This document shows, in pieces, positions 28,590-39,432 of a stretch of DNA of 64,000 bases (the stretch's first letter is position 1; every line of letters starts with the position of its first letter). Position numbers and translations under genes: made by a program. Origin of the DNA: Tritrichomonas foetus (Eukaryota; Parabasalia; Tritrichomonadida; Tritrichomonadidae); the NCBI GenBank assembly GCA_001839685.1, contig MLAK01000035.1, positions 72,394 through 136,393 on the forward strand. The letters run 5' to 3'. The notes below the pieces were generated by a model. It made no database searches and was not told where the DNA came from. It worked only from the letters and a program-made list of their open reading frames with translations.

Positions 28590-30134
28590 CTAAAAATCGG
28601 TTCCATCATCACTAAGATAATCATTCCTCGCTTGATGCTGGAGTTGTCGAATTCTCAACTCATATGCGTATTGCTGCTGTTGCTTATCCTGGTACGAATT
28701 CTTGAGTCTGGTGCATTCTTTCTTTAAATCTTTCAGTATTTTTGAATATTTGTTGCAATCTTCAACAGTCAAGTTTCTTTCATGTGAAAGATCATTTGGA
28801 GACATCTCTTTGCACATTTCGTAAACTTTTCTAACTTGCATTGGATTCTTTAATCCGGTGTTTTGTAAGATCACTAATTTATCATGCATTTCTTTCTTTT
28901 TCTTTTCACGGTCATCTAACATTCTTCTTAATTCAAGTTCGTCTGCCTTCATCCTTCGAACTTCTTCTGCAATTGTATGATATCTTTCGCGAATACGTTT
29001 ATCGAGTTCTTCGAGCTGTCTTTTTTCTTGTTCTACACCTGCTTTATCTTCGCTGATTTCTGCAAGTCGTCTTCGCATTTCTGCATCTAAATCTGCCATG
29101 TTTTTCCCTCCTTCAGCAAAAAGAGCATCTTTATCTGCAAGGAGGGAGGCTTTCTTCGCTCGCAATTCTTCAATTAGTTTTTCCATATCTGGAATTCCAG
29201 CAATCAATTTTAATAATTCTTCAATTTGTTCACGAAGATGTTTTGCAACTTCATCGTTATCGAAAACATGATTTGGAAGACGTTCTTTTAGATCACGAAA
29301 AGCATCACGCAAAGGTTCATGTCGAGCAAGAAGGTGACGATATTGTTCTCTCAGAATAGAAACTTGTGCTTCACGATCTTTCAATAAATCATCTAGTTCT
29401 GCAAGATCATCAGGCTTTAAATCAGGCGCTAATAATTTTCCAAATAATTCCAATGCTAAAACATCATCTTTTGTTAATAAATAATAAACACAAAGAAGCT
29501 CATCATGCGATTTTGGATCTTTTTCTTCTTTCAGCAGATCTTTACAGTATTTGATGCATGTTGTAAGCGTAATTTTTTTCTTTTTTGGTTTAGTTTTTGG
29601 AATTGGTTTTTCATGCCGAAATGCTTCATTTTTTGGCGGTTCTCGGTTTTCTAAAAGCGCTCTCAATCGCTCTAGCTCTTTCTGAAGCTCCAACATATCT
29701 TTATGTGTATCTACAATATTTTGCTGCAAGTCACCAATTTTTTGCCTAAGTGTAACAATTCTCCTGTTTGCGCCTTGATAAGGATTATACGAACCGGCAA
29801 TTCTCGCTTCATATCTTAAAGGCCCAGGATCCCCATTTTCTTTTGTTGCAATGTCCGAATCCTGTCCTTTGAAATTTGCGTAATTTTGGGCATAATTTGG
29901 ACGAAGGGCTGATGGCGGAACAATAAAATCGAGGTTTTGATCTTGTAATGATGCTTCTACAGCTTTTACTTTCGCTCCTGCAATCGTAACTTGCTCTTTG
30001 AGTTGAGCTTCTCTTTTTTTTCGAATATCAAGTTGATCTTGCATTTCCATGACTAATTCTTCGAGTTCTTCGCGCGACATGTCTGAAACATTTCGATTAT
30101 TTGCTGTCATTAAAACTCGTCTGTGTAAATTCAT
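28590..30134 (-). CDS. Coiled-coil protein of unknown function
   Basis: The 514-residue protein is mostly charged coiled coil: about residues 18-65, 125-170 and 255-500. A short less charged section at 65-125 contains P-P-S-A-L-R-P-N-Y-A-Q-N-Y and R-I-A-G-S-Y-N-P-Y-Q. A lysine-rich patch (K-T-K-P-K-K-K-K-I) precedes a compact helical block (C-I-K-Y-C-K-D-L-L-K-E ... E-L-L-C-V-Y-Y-L-L). No catalytic or membrane motif is present. A cytoskeletal scaffold is the natural guess but is not demonstrated. A second in-frame Met at residue 9 is an alternative start. Confidence 0.8.
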   Translation of the reverse strand: MNLHRRVLMTANNRNVSDMSREELEELVMEMQDQLDIRKKREAQLKEQVTIAGAKVKAVEASLQDQNLDFIVPPSALRPNYAQNYANFKGQDSDIATKENGDPGPLRYEARIAGSYNPYQGANRRIVTLRQKIGDLQQNIVDTHKDMLELQKELERLRALLENREPPKNEAFRHEKPIPKTKPKKKKITLTTCIKYCKDLLKEEKDPKSHDELLCVYYLLTKDDVLALELFGKLLAPDLKPDDLAELDDLLKDREAQVSILREQYRHLLARHEPLRDAFRDLKERLPNHVFDNDEVAKHLREQIEELLKLIAGIPDMEKLIEELRAKKASLLADKDALFAEGGKNMADLDAEMRRRLAEISEDKAGVEQEKRQLEELDKRIRERYHTIAEEVRRMKADELELRRMLDDREKKKKEMHDKLVILQNTGLKNPMQVRKVYEMCKEMSPNDLSHERNLTVEDCNKYSKILKDLKKECTRLKNSYQDKQQQQYAYELRIRQLQHQARNDYLSDDGTDF

Positions 30135-30412
30135 GGTGAAAAAGCAAAATCAAAAAATTAAATCTCGAAATTTTCAACGGACTGTATTTTACATCGACTG
30201 AATTTCGATTTAAAAATATAAGTCCGAGTCTACTTTTTCTGTATTTATCTGGCCATAAATTATAAGAAAGAAAATTGACAATTCTGTGGTCAGAATTTTG
30301 GTGTAAATATTTGTGATATCCAAAAAGACAAAGAAAATTAATTTTTTAAAAAGTCAAAGCAGAATTTTGAAGAATATTTTTAGTAATGCAGTTTTATAAA
30401 TGTTTAGAAGGT

Positions 30413-33400
30413 TTACTGAGCTTTCTTATGGGGTTTGCCAGTTTTATATGGTGAATATGGAAGGAGGAGTTGGCCCGCTTCAAGATTATATGCAATGTAA
30501 ATTGAGATAGCAATTGTAAGAACAACAGATATATAGAAGAGAACATTATCCCACTCATGGTGTGAAATACTGAGGTAAATTGATGCCCATGAGAAGTTGC
30601 CTCTAATAACAGTTACTCTAACTCTTTCACCAGTCTTCTTATGCTCGAAGATTACATCGCCCTGTTGACCAAAGGCTGGGAATACTTCGAGTCTTGCGAC
30701 TGATGGTTTAATGAATGTGATTCCCATTCCAAGTGGAAGTTCATATGTAATATCGTCTGTATTTGCTGGTGCAAGCGAGATATCTTGGTATCTCTGGAAC
30801 TTAGAGAATGATACAACAATTGTTGGTGTAATTAAGAATGCTGTAGCATTACTTTTTACATCAATACCACCCTTAAGCTTCAAGTTAGCGTTTGCTGATT
30901 CAACAGTAACTTCTAAGTATGAGTGTGTTGGGCAAAGACGCTTTGGATAATATTCAATCTTGCAGTAATCAGCACCATTGTTAACAATGTGTCTGACTTT
31001 TCCGCATTCGATTGCATCCCACTTACACTTATAATATATGTCGTCAGCGAAAGTGAGATTAGTTTGATCAATACTTTGTGTACTGAATTGTTTGTCGATT
31101 CTGTAAAGGTCGTCAGCAATCTTCTTAAGAGAAACTGATTCTACCTTAACTACAGTAACGACTGTTTCGATTTCTGGAGTGCATTGAATAATAGTCTTAC
31201 CAATGCTGTGTGCAGAAACAAGACCGCCCTTCGTAACTGATGCAACTCTTGGGTTGAAGGACTTGAAGTCTTGCTTAGGATCTTGGCACTTCAGTAAAAT
31301 AGTAGCGCCTTCTTGGATTGTTGGATTGGTTGGATAGATGAGTTTTCTTGGATACAACAATGTTTCATGACTAAGTTCCCAATAGTTTGGAATTGAAACA
31401 GTTGTTGAAACAAGAACAGGCTTTGTAAATTCAACAGGAACATCGAATGTGTATGATCCATCATAATTCACAACTGCGTATGACTGGTTGAATTCAACAA
31501 TTGAGCCATTGAATGGTGAATACAATTGTGAATCTGGATCAATGACACGTGGACGAACCACTTGGGCAGCAAGGGATTGTAATAACATCATCTTTGGAGC
31601 AGTTATAGAAACAGAGCGTGATTGCCATTGTTGCTTATATTGAACAACTAAAATGTAACGGCCTTCACTGCCAGCAGTGATTGTTCCTTCTTTGGAAATA
31701 GATGTATATTTCATTCCTTGGTCTGCATTTAATGGAGTAAGAGTGTATGTAACATCTAAGTTATTTTCGATTTGGACATTATAAGATGAACCAATTGGAA
31801 TCTTTATATGTTCTGGATCTAAAATAGTCAACTTATAATCGAAATAGATAGTAATTGTCTTGCTAAGGTGTTGTGGGGTTGTAGCAGTAATGATAACAAC
31901 ACCTTCTTTGGTTCCTTGGACGATTAATGAGTTATCATAAAGTTTCTCCCATTGATCGTTTCCATCAACATTCCATCCAACACTGCTTGCTGGAATTTGG
32001 CCGTTATCTGTTTCAATGAATGGGCGAATATGAACATATGAACCAACATAGACGTGGTCACTGTCATAATCAAGGATTAGATCTTTAGCATCAAGAACAC
32101 GGATATGGAGTGTAGCTGGACCAATCTTTGGATTCTCTGGAACTGATGCAATTACATCAATGCTTCCGGACTTAAGCGCATGAGCTATTGCGTTATCTTC
32201 AATTGCAACAATATCATTATTTGTTGATTCAATTTTAATCATATCAAGTTTTTCGGGTCCACCGTAAACTTTAAGTGTCTTCTTTTCGTCAACAAACATT
32301 GTAATACTGTCATAAGGGAATTGCATTGTTTCGTAAACGTTGATGTCGTGTGTACGACGAACATCATCAGCAATTAATTCAATTTCGAAACGGCCTGCTT
32401 CAGTCATAGTGATTTCCCATTTTCCTGTTTCTGGATTAAGACGCAAATTTTCAGGATAAGCTGTCCATTTAATATGCTGGTAAGATTTTGGTGAAATCTT
32501 CTTTCCTTCTGAAGTAAGAAGACTTGTAGTGAATTCCAATGTTTGCCCAATGACTGCATCATGGGGACCTTCGATGAGAAGTGATGCAGCACTTTCGGTT
32601 TGGACTGGAATTTCAAGTTTATTTTCAGGAATACATTTATCGAAAATTGTAACAATACGGGATGATTGTTGATTTGGATAAACTAAGAATTTACGCTCAT
32701 CAATTTCAGCAGCATCACCTTTCAAGAAGAAAATGCCGCTACCATCAATGATTTGTGCAACAGTTGGTAAAGTATTCTTAGCATAAAGAATGAATGGTAA
32801 TTCTTCATTAATTGAATGTGGCATAATAACTTTCACATGTAATTTTTGTGTAGTGAGTGTTTTATCAGTTTCAATAGAAATTGTTACATCTTCTGTTACT
32901 GTGAATGAATCAGTAACAACGAAAGTATTTCCAGATGTAGTTGTAGCTATAATGTTTGTATTGGGATCGTTGAAGATGGCCAGATTTTCATTATCCTTTC
33001 CAAATGCATAAAGATTAAGACTCATATTGTGACCGTATGGAATCCTAACTTCTGAAATGATAGTTGTATTATCGAAAATGGTGGAATTCACAAAATTGCA
33101 TTGTGGATCATCGTTTGCGTGTTCATCAAATGGGAAGAGTCCAAGATGTGAAATTGATTTAGAAATAACTTGGAACTTCTTTTCAGCACGAATTGGATTC
33201 TTGTTGAGCTCAGTTTTCTCATTTTGAACAATAAGAGTGCATTCACCAATGAAATCTTGGTCAAATGTGATTGATTGTTTTATTTCATTAAATGCGACTT
33301 TTACGTTTCCACAATCGACTTGATTTATCTGGCTACTATTTCCCCAGCGAACTGGACCACCACGGCGGACAAGATAGATAGGAACCAAAGATGTGCCAAC

Positions 33401-35116
33401 AAGTGGTGAACCGACGTTAAGATGTTCGATTACAGAAATAAGTTTCTTTTCAGATTGCATTGAATCAACAGTCACTGTAATGTGAGTGAATCCCTGTCTA
33501 AGACCGACAAGATCACTGCTGATGATTGATGGATCTTCTGCTTCAATGACAGCTTTTGTAATAAAGTCAAATTGGTTATTGTTTTCATCATAACCAACTG
33601 TGCGAACTGGAAGGATGTCATTAACATACAACTCGGTATGGTCAAGATATGGGGTAACAGAAACGAGATTGGAAATATAAACTTTGAGTTCACAATGATA
33701 ACCTTCGAGTTTTGTATCATACACCTTTATTGTGGTTTCACCAACGTTATGTGTTGTGATAACGTGTTTTGTAATGACATAGCCATCTTCCTCTTTACGA
33801 GTGCTGGCGTTTTCATCGAAGGAAATGACATTGTGGTCGTATTCATACTTGAAGAAGCCAGAGCCGCCTCTGATGACGAATTCATAGCCATCGTGACCAA
33901 GTGGAATACGAACTGATGGTGGGTCGATGACTGGTGGTGGACAAGTATAAACAATTCCAGTAACAGTGAAGTTTTTGATGTTGGCTGGGCTGGCAGAAAC
34001 TGAGTGGCGTCCTGGTGTAAGGTACGCGTTAGAGACATCCCATTGAAGGTTTACTGGTTTGATAAGGGTGTGTCCGTCAGAAATTAATTCAATTGTATCT
34101 GTGTTTGGCTCAAATGGTCCCTTTGTGCCGGCTTCCTTGCAGCGATATTTGATCCACTGTGGTGGCCAAACGCTGTTATCTGGTAATCTTACGATAATGT
34201 CGGCATTTGTGATACTCACGATTAATTTCATATCACGGGCGATGACGGAAGTGCGGCCTACAATATTGGCATGAACTAAAGCTGATTTAGAAACTGTGGC
34301 GATTGTAGTATTTGTCGAAAAGATGGAATATGAATCAGTTTCGTTATTACGAGATAAGTCGATTCTGTCTGATTCTAAGTGGTTTGTAACAACTTCGTTG
34401 TTTTTTGTAACGTAAGCCTGGTATAAATTGAGGGTAGTTTCGGCGCCTGGCATTAAATAAACGCGGTTCGGATAGAAAAGGATTGGATCGACGAAATTGA
34501 GAGTTTGTCTGGCTGTTGGAACATCTGCATAATCAGGAAGTCTGCATGTTAATACTGTATCGGCGATTCTTGTTGGTTTCAAAATCATTAAAAAGACTGG
34601 AAGCGAATCCTTGTATTTTGTCTTGAGTGGGGTCTCTTCGATTGGCGGGAGAATGAATGGTCTGTCTTCTTTGTCTTCTGAGTCCCATTCGACATTTACA
34701 CCGTTAAGTGACGTGAAATAAATATTGCTTTTCGATAAGGCGTATAACTTGAATTTGCAGTAAGAATTAACGTAAAGTGATTCAACTGTTGAGCTGATTG
34801 TAATATGATGGATAATATCGATATAAACTTGGATTTTCGCTGATTCGCCATTATAAGTTGCGGTGATTTCTGAAGCCATCGGCTCAACTCCGTGATAATT
34901 AACAACAACGCGAACAACGGTATTTCTACTATTAGATTTGACTGGTTCAATGGAAATAAGATCGTCATTTTGTGAGATAAATTGAACATCGGGATAATTA
35001 CTTGATACCTCTTGGAACGGCTTCGTAGGAGTTCCCTCGACCCAAATCGGGAGTCTGAGGATGTTGTCGGAAAGCTTCAATTCACAAAGGGTTAGGATGG
35101 GTAAAAGCAACAACAT
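30413..35116 (-). CDS. Nuclear pore membrane glycoprotein gp210/Nup210-like
   Basis: The 1567-residue type I membrane protein has a short signal peptide (M-L-L-L-L-P-I-L-T-L-C), a very long lumenal region of beta-rich, BIG2/Ig-like repeats, one transmembrane helix near residues 1530-1550 and a short cytoplasmic tail ending K-K-A-Q, which fits a dilysine ER-retrieval signal. The N-terminus (L-R-L-P-I-W-V-E-G ... P-F-Q-E-V-S-S-N-Y-P-D) and repeated strand pattern follow gp210, whose lumenal domain rings the nuclear pore. The length is slightly shorter than the animal protein (about 1890). Other large Ig-repeat ER proteins are possible, but the order of signal peptide, repeats, single C-terminal helix and short basic tail supports gp210. 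It is divergent from the ATPase gene at 35584. Confidence 0.8.
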   Translation of the reverse strand: MLLLLPILTLCELKLSDNILRLPIWVEGTPTKPFQEVSSNYPDVQFISQNDDLISIEPVKSNSRNTVVRVVVNYHGVEPMASEITATYNGESAKIQVYIDIIHHITISSTVESLYVNSYCKFKLYALSKSNIYFTSLNGVNVEWDSEDKEDRPFILPPIEETPLKTKYKDSLPVFLMILKPTRIADTVLTCRLPDYADVPTARQTLNFVDPILFYPNRVYLMPGAETTLNLYQAYVTKNNEVVTNHLESDRIDLSRNNETDSYSIFSTNTTIATVSKSALVHANIVGRTSVIARDMKLIVSITNADIIVRLPDNSVWPPQWIKYRCKEAGTKGPFEPNTDTIELISDGHTLIKPVNLQWDVSNAYLTPGRHSVSASPANIKNFTVTGIVYTCPPPVIDPPSVRIPLGHDGYEFVIRGGSGFFKYEYDHNVISFDENASTRKEEDGYVITKHVITTHNVGETTIKVYDTKLEGYHCELKVYISNLVSVTPYLDHTELYVNDILPVRTVGYDENNNQFDFITKAVIEAEDPSIISSDLVGLRQGFTHITVTVDSMQSEKKLISVIEHLNVGSPLVGTSLVPIYLVRRGGPVRWGNSSQINQVDCGNVKVAFNEIKQSITFDQDFIGECTLIVQNEKTELNKNPIRAEKKFQVISKSISHLGLFPFDEHANDDPQCNFVNSTIFDNTTIISEVRIPYGHNMSLNLYAFGKDNENLAIFNDPNTNIIATTTSGNTFVVTDSFTVTEDVTISIETDKTLTTQKLHVKVIMPHSINEELPFILYAKNTLPTVAQIIDGSGIFFLKGDAAEIDERKFLVYPNQQSSRIVTIFDKCIPENKLEIPVQTESAASLLIEGPHDAVIGQTLEFTTSLLTSEGKKISPKSYQHIKWTAYPENLRLNPETGKWEITMTEAGRFEIELIADDVRRTHDINVYETMQFPYDSITMFVDEKKTLKVYGGPEKLDMIKIESTNNDIVAIEDNAIAHALKSGSIDVIASVPENPKIGPATLHIRVLDAKDLILDYDSDHVYVGSYVHIRPFIETDNGQIPASSVGWNVDGNDQWEKLYDNSLIVQGTKEGVVIITATTPQHLSKTITIYFDYKLTILDPEHIKIPIGSSYNVQIENNLDVTYTLTPLNADQGMKYTSISKEGTITAGSEGRYILVVQYKQQWQSRSVSITAPKMMLLQSLAAQVVRPRVIDPDSQLYSPFNGSIVEFNQSYAVVNYDGSYTFDVPVEFTKPVLVSTTVSIPNYWELSHETLLYPRKLIYPTNPTIQEGATILLKCQDPKQDFKSFNPRVASVTKGGLVSAHSIGKTIIQCTPEIETVVTVVKVESVSLKKIADDLYRIDKQFSTQSIDQTNLTFADDIYYKCKWDAIECGKVRHIVNNGADYCKIEYYPKRLCPTHSYLEVTVESANANLKLKGGIDVKSNATAFLITPTIVVSFSKFQRYQDISLAPANTDDITYELPLGMGITFIKPSVARLEVFPAFGQQGDVIFEHKKTGERVRVTVIRGNFSWASIYLSISHHEWDNVLFYISVVLTIAISIYIAYNLEAGQLLLPYSPYKTGKPHKKAQ

Positions 35117-35583
35117 TTTTATTTAATTTAATTTATATCTTTTTCAATCGATCAAGGAAAAAAAAAAAATTAAACCGCGAAACTAAACGTTTTTTGGACG
35201 ATAGGAGCTTATGAGAAGATATCATAAAAGAAAAATTGGAAAATCAAAACGTCTAAGATCTAAACATCTCTACTTCTTATTCACCAAAGAAACATATTTT
35301 CCACTATTTGTATATTTTCAACATATATATCGACATAGCAAAAGTAAATATAGCCATTAACATAAATTTTATTAAGCAATTATTGAGATAACATATGAAA
35401 CCATGACAAACAAACTTTCTGTGAAATGATCTCATTTTCTGAAATCAAAGCGACATCACATAGTAAAAAGTGACAAGACCAAAAAAGTGCGGAATTTCAG
35501 AAAAGTGACGATTTTCGAAAAAAAGTGAAGTTTTATTTTGATTGAATTGACATAAAATAATTGAATAAAAAAAAAGGAAAATT
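35117..35583. other. Divergent intergenic promoter region
   Basis: About 470 bp between the start codons of the gp210-like and P-loop genes. It holds A-rich tracts and no additional gene. Confidence 0.6.
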
Positions 35584-36918
35584 ATGTCTGAAGAAGCTCT
35601 TTCTCCAACAAGTCAAAGCTCAGATCAAAAACCGGAAAAAAGAGCAACTCCACAACCAGCATCGAAAACAAATCATAACAAACCAACTAATCAACTCGAT
35701 AATCAAAAACTTTTTATCATAATTGGCGCCGTCGTCGTTCTAATTATTGCTGTACTCCTTTTCTTTTTCTTATCGTCATCAAAGCCACGCGAGATTGTAG
35801 TAAACGAGCCTCTTCCTTATATTTTCAATAAACAATTTAAATCCGAATTAAACACGTTTATTTCACAGCCAAGACACAAAGATGTTCTCATCGTTTATGG
35901 TCCTTCAGGTATGGGTAAGACCCGTGGTCTCAATTTGTATGCAACTGAATTAAATTCGAAAGAATATTTAACATTCGATTTCGATTTCAAATCAATCAGT
36001 CAATACGCAAATGATGACGATTTTGTTTTATATCTTCAATCAGTGATTACAACTTCAATGAAATTACTCGACACTCGATCAGCCCGCACACAAGATATTA
36101 TTGAATCTGTCAAACTTGTAGAAGCTCTTACGTCTATTGAGAGACCTATTAAAGAATCCAAACAAGTATGTAAAGATGTTTTATTCCAAAGAATAGCACA
36201 AGCTCTATTTTGTATCACAGAATCAATTAAAACATCACCTGAAATCGCATTAAACGCACTTTTTGAAGCCTTCAATGCATTGGAACCACTTTCACCTGTT
36301 GTCATTGTTCATGACATTTCACACTTGTTGAAATCGAAATCAGAAACAATCAGAGGTATTGTTGGAACATTTTGGAGAATTTGTGATAGCTTTTCATCTG
36401 ATTATCGATCACTTCCGATAATTATTGAATTGCCTGATGAAATCTCTCTCATTCAATTGTCTACTAAAGAAACAGTTCATGCATTTCGCGTAGGTGAATT
36501 CGATCTCGAAACTGCCAGGCAAGAACTCGTAAATGAGCAAATGTTTTCATTATCAGATTTTCAATTCGCTATTGAGAAATTCGGTGGACATGGAAGAAAT
36601 ATTGCCCAATTTCGTGATAAGTTATTGGAAGGGACGTCACCACAAAACGTTTATAGACTACTCATGAAACAACAGAAAGATCGAGTTGTTACTTCGATTT
36701 TGCTTGATGCTTCAAAAGAAGAAGTAAAACAACGCTCGGCCTTTTTGAAGCAGCTTTCATCGAAGCAGTCTATGCCAATTCAACCAAATTTGCCATTCGT
36801 GGATCACTTCCTTCAATGGAAAGTTGTATCGTTGTTAAATATGACACATTGCAGCTTGCCTGATAAACTCACAGAAAAAGTTGTTGTTGATGTAGTGAAT
36901 AGCAAATTCCGTAATTGA
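35584..36918 (+). CDS. Membrane-anchored P-loop ATPase of unknown function
   Basis: The 444-residue protein begins with a Ser/Pro/Lys-rich disordered tail of about 40 residues, followed by one transmembrane helix (about 43-63) and an ATP-binding region. The Walker A motif G-P-S-G-M-G-K-T is at 106-113; P-V-V-I-V-H-D-I-S-H-L is a plausible Walker B strand, with His where a second acidic residue is usual, and a helical C-terminal domain follows. The architecture resembles membrane-anchored AAA+/STAND ATPases such as Yme2/Rna12 in mitochondrial membranes, but the similarity is structural only. The target membrane is unknown; the short positively charged N-terminal tail does not settle it. Confidence 0.7.
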   Translation: MSEEALSPTSQSSDQKPEKRATPQPASKTNHNKPTNQLDNQKLFIIIGAVVVLIIAVLLFFFLSSSKPREIVVNEPLPYIFNKQFKSELNTFISQPRHKDVLIVYGPSGMGKTRGLNLYATELNSKEYLTFDFDFKSISQYANDDDFVLYLQSVITTSMKLLDTRSARTQDIIESVKLVEALTSIERPIKESKQVCKDVLFQRIAQALFCITESIKTSPEIALNALFEAFNALEPLSPVVIVHDISHLLKSKSETIRGIVGTFWRICDSFSSDYRSLPIIIELPDEISLIQLSTKETVHAFRVGEFDLETARQELVNEQMFSLSDFQFAIEKFGGHGRNIAQFRDKLLEGTSPQNVYRLLMKQQKDRVVTSILLDASKEEVKQRSAFLKQLSSKQSMPIQPNLPFVDHFLQWKVVSLLNMTHCSLPDKLTEKVVVDVVNSKFRN

Positions 36919-37435
36919 TGCAAATATCGAAAATGTCATTATTTATAAACATTCTTATGACTAGTACTCTTTGTTTTTCTTTCGATGTTTGTTTTTCATT
37001 TTTGATAACTGCTCTATTTATTACTATTTTTCTCGAGAAACAATCATAGAATTGTTCTAAAATTATAATAGCTAATCGAAATTGATGTTATTTTGAGCGG
37101 TCTGCTAAAGTATTTCTGCCAACTTTCCCAACGATAAGAGAAAGTTTGTTTAGTATTATCCATCATATTTCACAATTAGATCTAAAATCTTTATACGAGT
37201 TTATCTATATTTGGTTCAATTAATGATATTGTAATTTGACTCTGTTCTTATTCTATATTATGTTTCTATATTTCAATTGAAACCTATTGGAAAACATCAG
37301 ATACCAGACGAAAATAAAACAATTTAAATAATGTATGATCAGATTCTACTAAATAACTGGAAAATAAATGATAAATAAAGTAACAGATAGGAATATTTAC
37401 AAAAAAGTTCAATTTCAACCATTCAGAGTGCAATT
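36919..37435. other. Spacer between convergent genes
   Basis: About 520 bp of AT-rich 3' flanking DNA. No gene or RNA is supported. Confidence 0.55.
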
Positions 37436-38773
37436 TCAACCTGTTGGCATAACGAATTCTTCAACCATATCACCAATTTCAACATCATCTCCAGAAACTC
37501 CATACCAAAATGAGAGTGCCATCGCCTGCTCTTCAGACATATCAATATCCTGAGCAACAATTGCACAAGTTTCAAGGAGAGAGTCAAGCTCAGGTTTTTC
37601 TAAATACTTAGTAATCCTTCTTCTAAAAGCTGATCCAAGTGATGACAAAAATGGCGTCACTTCGATATCATTTGTAAGTCCAAGATCCTCGAAAATAAAA
37701 GGCCACTTTGACATTTCATTCGAGAGACTTTCAATATCGTCAGGAAGTTTCATTAAAGCTAATGTGATTGACCAATCAGGAATATATCTAATAGGAACCT
37801 CTCTCCAAGTTATTTCTGAGTTGATCATTTCTTCAACCCATTCTCTATCTTCTGCATAAAGTGCAGGAACTGCAGCCAAAAGTAAGAAGTTTGCTGGATC
37901 ATCATCAGTCAATGAAATTCCAAACTTCCAGAGAGACAAAGAAGTTTCAAAACAGCATCTCCTGAATGCAAAGCGTGCAACAAATGCAATCAAATCTAAG
38001 AAATCTTTCCTGGCTGGTGACACCAATAGTTTGGACTTCATTGGAACGAAATTTGAAGGAAGTGATTGCTGGAGAATGTAAAGACCTCTTAAGGCAATTT
38101 CAGTTGCACTTTCAAATTCTCTTTGAAAAAGCAAAGATTGGCATAAAATTGGAAGAACGGGTGGAGAAAAGTGAGCGGACTGCCCAAGTTGCATAATTCC
38201 CTCGGCGTCATTCAGCCTGGCAAGTGCCCGATAAATTGATGACTGCTGCTCACCATACTCTGTATATTCAACCTTATAATTATTATTCGAATCCGATACG
38301 AAATTGAAAAACTGGGGAATATTATTTGGCCACTTTTTCAATTTACTCATGAATCTGATTGATGCTGATGATTTTGGAAGCTTCAAACAATCATCGAAAT
38401 GATTTGTTTTAATAATTGTTTTTAATTCACGAACAAGGTTTAATTTTTGCATAGAAAATTTGTTTTCGTGGGCAGCTTTTTCTTCAGCAACTTTTTGAGA
38501 AGCTTCAAGGAGGCTGGCGAATTCTAATTCTTCATCATACGAATTTCGCTTTGTCTTTTTGTTCTTTTTCGGCGGAGGAGGTGGGGGTGGAGCTGCTGTG
38601 ACGACCATTTGAGGAACTTCTGGAATTTCGCCACTGTCTTCGTTGATGAGGACAGATAAATCTGGCGTTTCGTTTGTTTGATTAACCGGATCGATATCAT
38701 CGAGGTTCTCCTGCTTTTTTGGTTTTTTAGCCTCGAGCTGCTGACGAAGCCATTTGATTTGACGAGATGACAT
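37436..38773 (-). CDS. TCF25/Rqc1 family protein (ribosome quality control)
   Basis: The protein of 445 residues matches the TCF25 (Nulp1)/yeast Rqc1 family, which in yeast works with the ribosome quality-control complex on stalled 60S subunits. The start M-S-S-R-Q-I-K-W-L-R-Q-Q-L mirrors the TCF25 opening M-S-R-R-A-L-R-R-L-R. An acidic region, a P-P-P-P-P-P-P-K-K basic patch, and the conserved helical domain follow (S-S-I-Y-R-A-L-A-R-L-N-D, F-S-P-P-V-L-P-I-L-C-Q-S-L-L-F-Q, F-E-T-S-L-S-L-W-K-F-G-I-S-L-T-D-D-D-P). ATG 38773 is chosen because the frame upstream begins only with TTG and a TCATT initiator-like motif lies 20 bp away. It is shorter than animal TCF25 (about 675). Confidence 0.75.
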   Translation of the reverse strand: MSSRQIKWLRQQLEAKKPKKQENLDDIDPVNQTNETPDLSVLINEDSGEIPEVPQMVVTAAPPPPPPPKKNKKTKRNSYDEELEFASLLEASQKVAEEKAAHENKFSMQKLNLVRELKTIIKTNHFDDCLKLPKSSASIRFMSKLKKWPNNIPQFFNFVSDSNNNYKVEYTEYGEQQSSIYRALARLNDAEGIMQLGQSAHFSPPVLPILCQSLLFQREFESATEIALRGLYILQQSLPSNFVPMKSKLLVSPARKDFLDLIAFVARFAFRRCCFETSLSLWKFGISLTDDDPANFLLLAAVPALYAEDREWVEEMINSEITWREVPIRYIPDWSITLALMKLPDDIESLSNEMSKWPFIFEDLGLTNDIEVTPFLSSLGSAFRRRITKYLEKPELDSLLETCAIVAQDIDMSEEQAMALSFWYGVSGDDVEIGDMVEEFVMPTG

Positions 38774-39432
38774 TTGCCTCTGTCGAGAAAAAAATGAAAA
38801 TCTTGGTTTGACCAAATTCCAAAATTTTCATCGAAAATTTTGATCAAGCATTCAAAAAGAAACAATGACATGGATAAAATTTTCTCAAAATAAACCAACT
38901 TTTTCAAAGATATTGTTACATATGAAAGAGGGTGATACTCTCCAAAATGTCGAATTTTAATATTTAGAAAATTTCATTCAGTAGGATGATTTAGAGTCAT
39001 ATTTATATGATATTAGTGTTGTCAGTTTGATCTTTAAAATTAGACAATTTCATTTCGACATTTGTTCCTTCTACTTTATCTAATTCATTTCTCCATTCAC
39101 TTTCGAATTGTTCTTTCTCATATACCAATGTTCATTACTTTCACTCTCTTGGAAAAAGTAGAAAACTTTGTTAGACAGTCAAAATTGTTTTACTTCATGA
39201 TATTTTGCCAGTATCACAATATTCTATCCGAAAATCAGTTAAATAGTTTGATATAGATATATTGTTGCATAATATTTATTGACAATCATTGTATTATTAC
39301 CTTTAACATTCGTTCTCCACAGCATCTGAAATCAAACTTAAAACAGAAATTTGCTAAATTTAGGATATGTGTTAGACATGATTAAAAAAGAAATATTAAA
39401 CAAGATTAAATAAAGATATAAAATCATTACAT
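38774..39432. other. Spacer between two minus-strand genes
   Basis: About 660 bp including the upstream region of the TCF25-like gene. No additional gene is supported; a plus-strand open frame at 39062-39256 has biased hydrophobic composition and is rejected. Confidence 0.55.
38793..38797 (-). promoter_or_regulatory. Putative initiator (TCATT) of the TCF25-like gene
   Basis: A TCATT on the minus strand lies about 20 bases upstream of ATG 38773. In T. vaginalis the initiator consensus is TCA(+1)Y(T/A) close to the start codon. The motif is short and supports, but does not prove, the chosen start. Confidence 0.4.
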
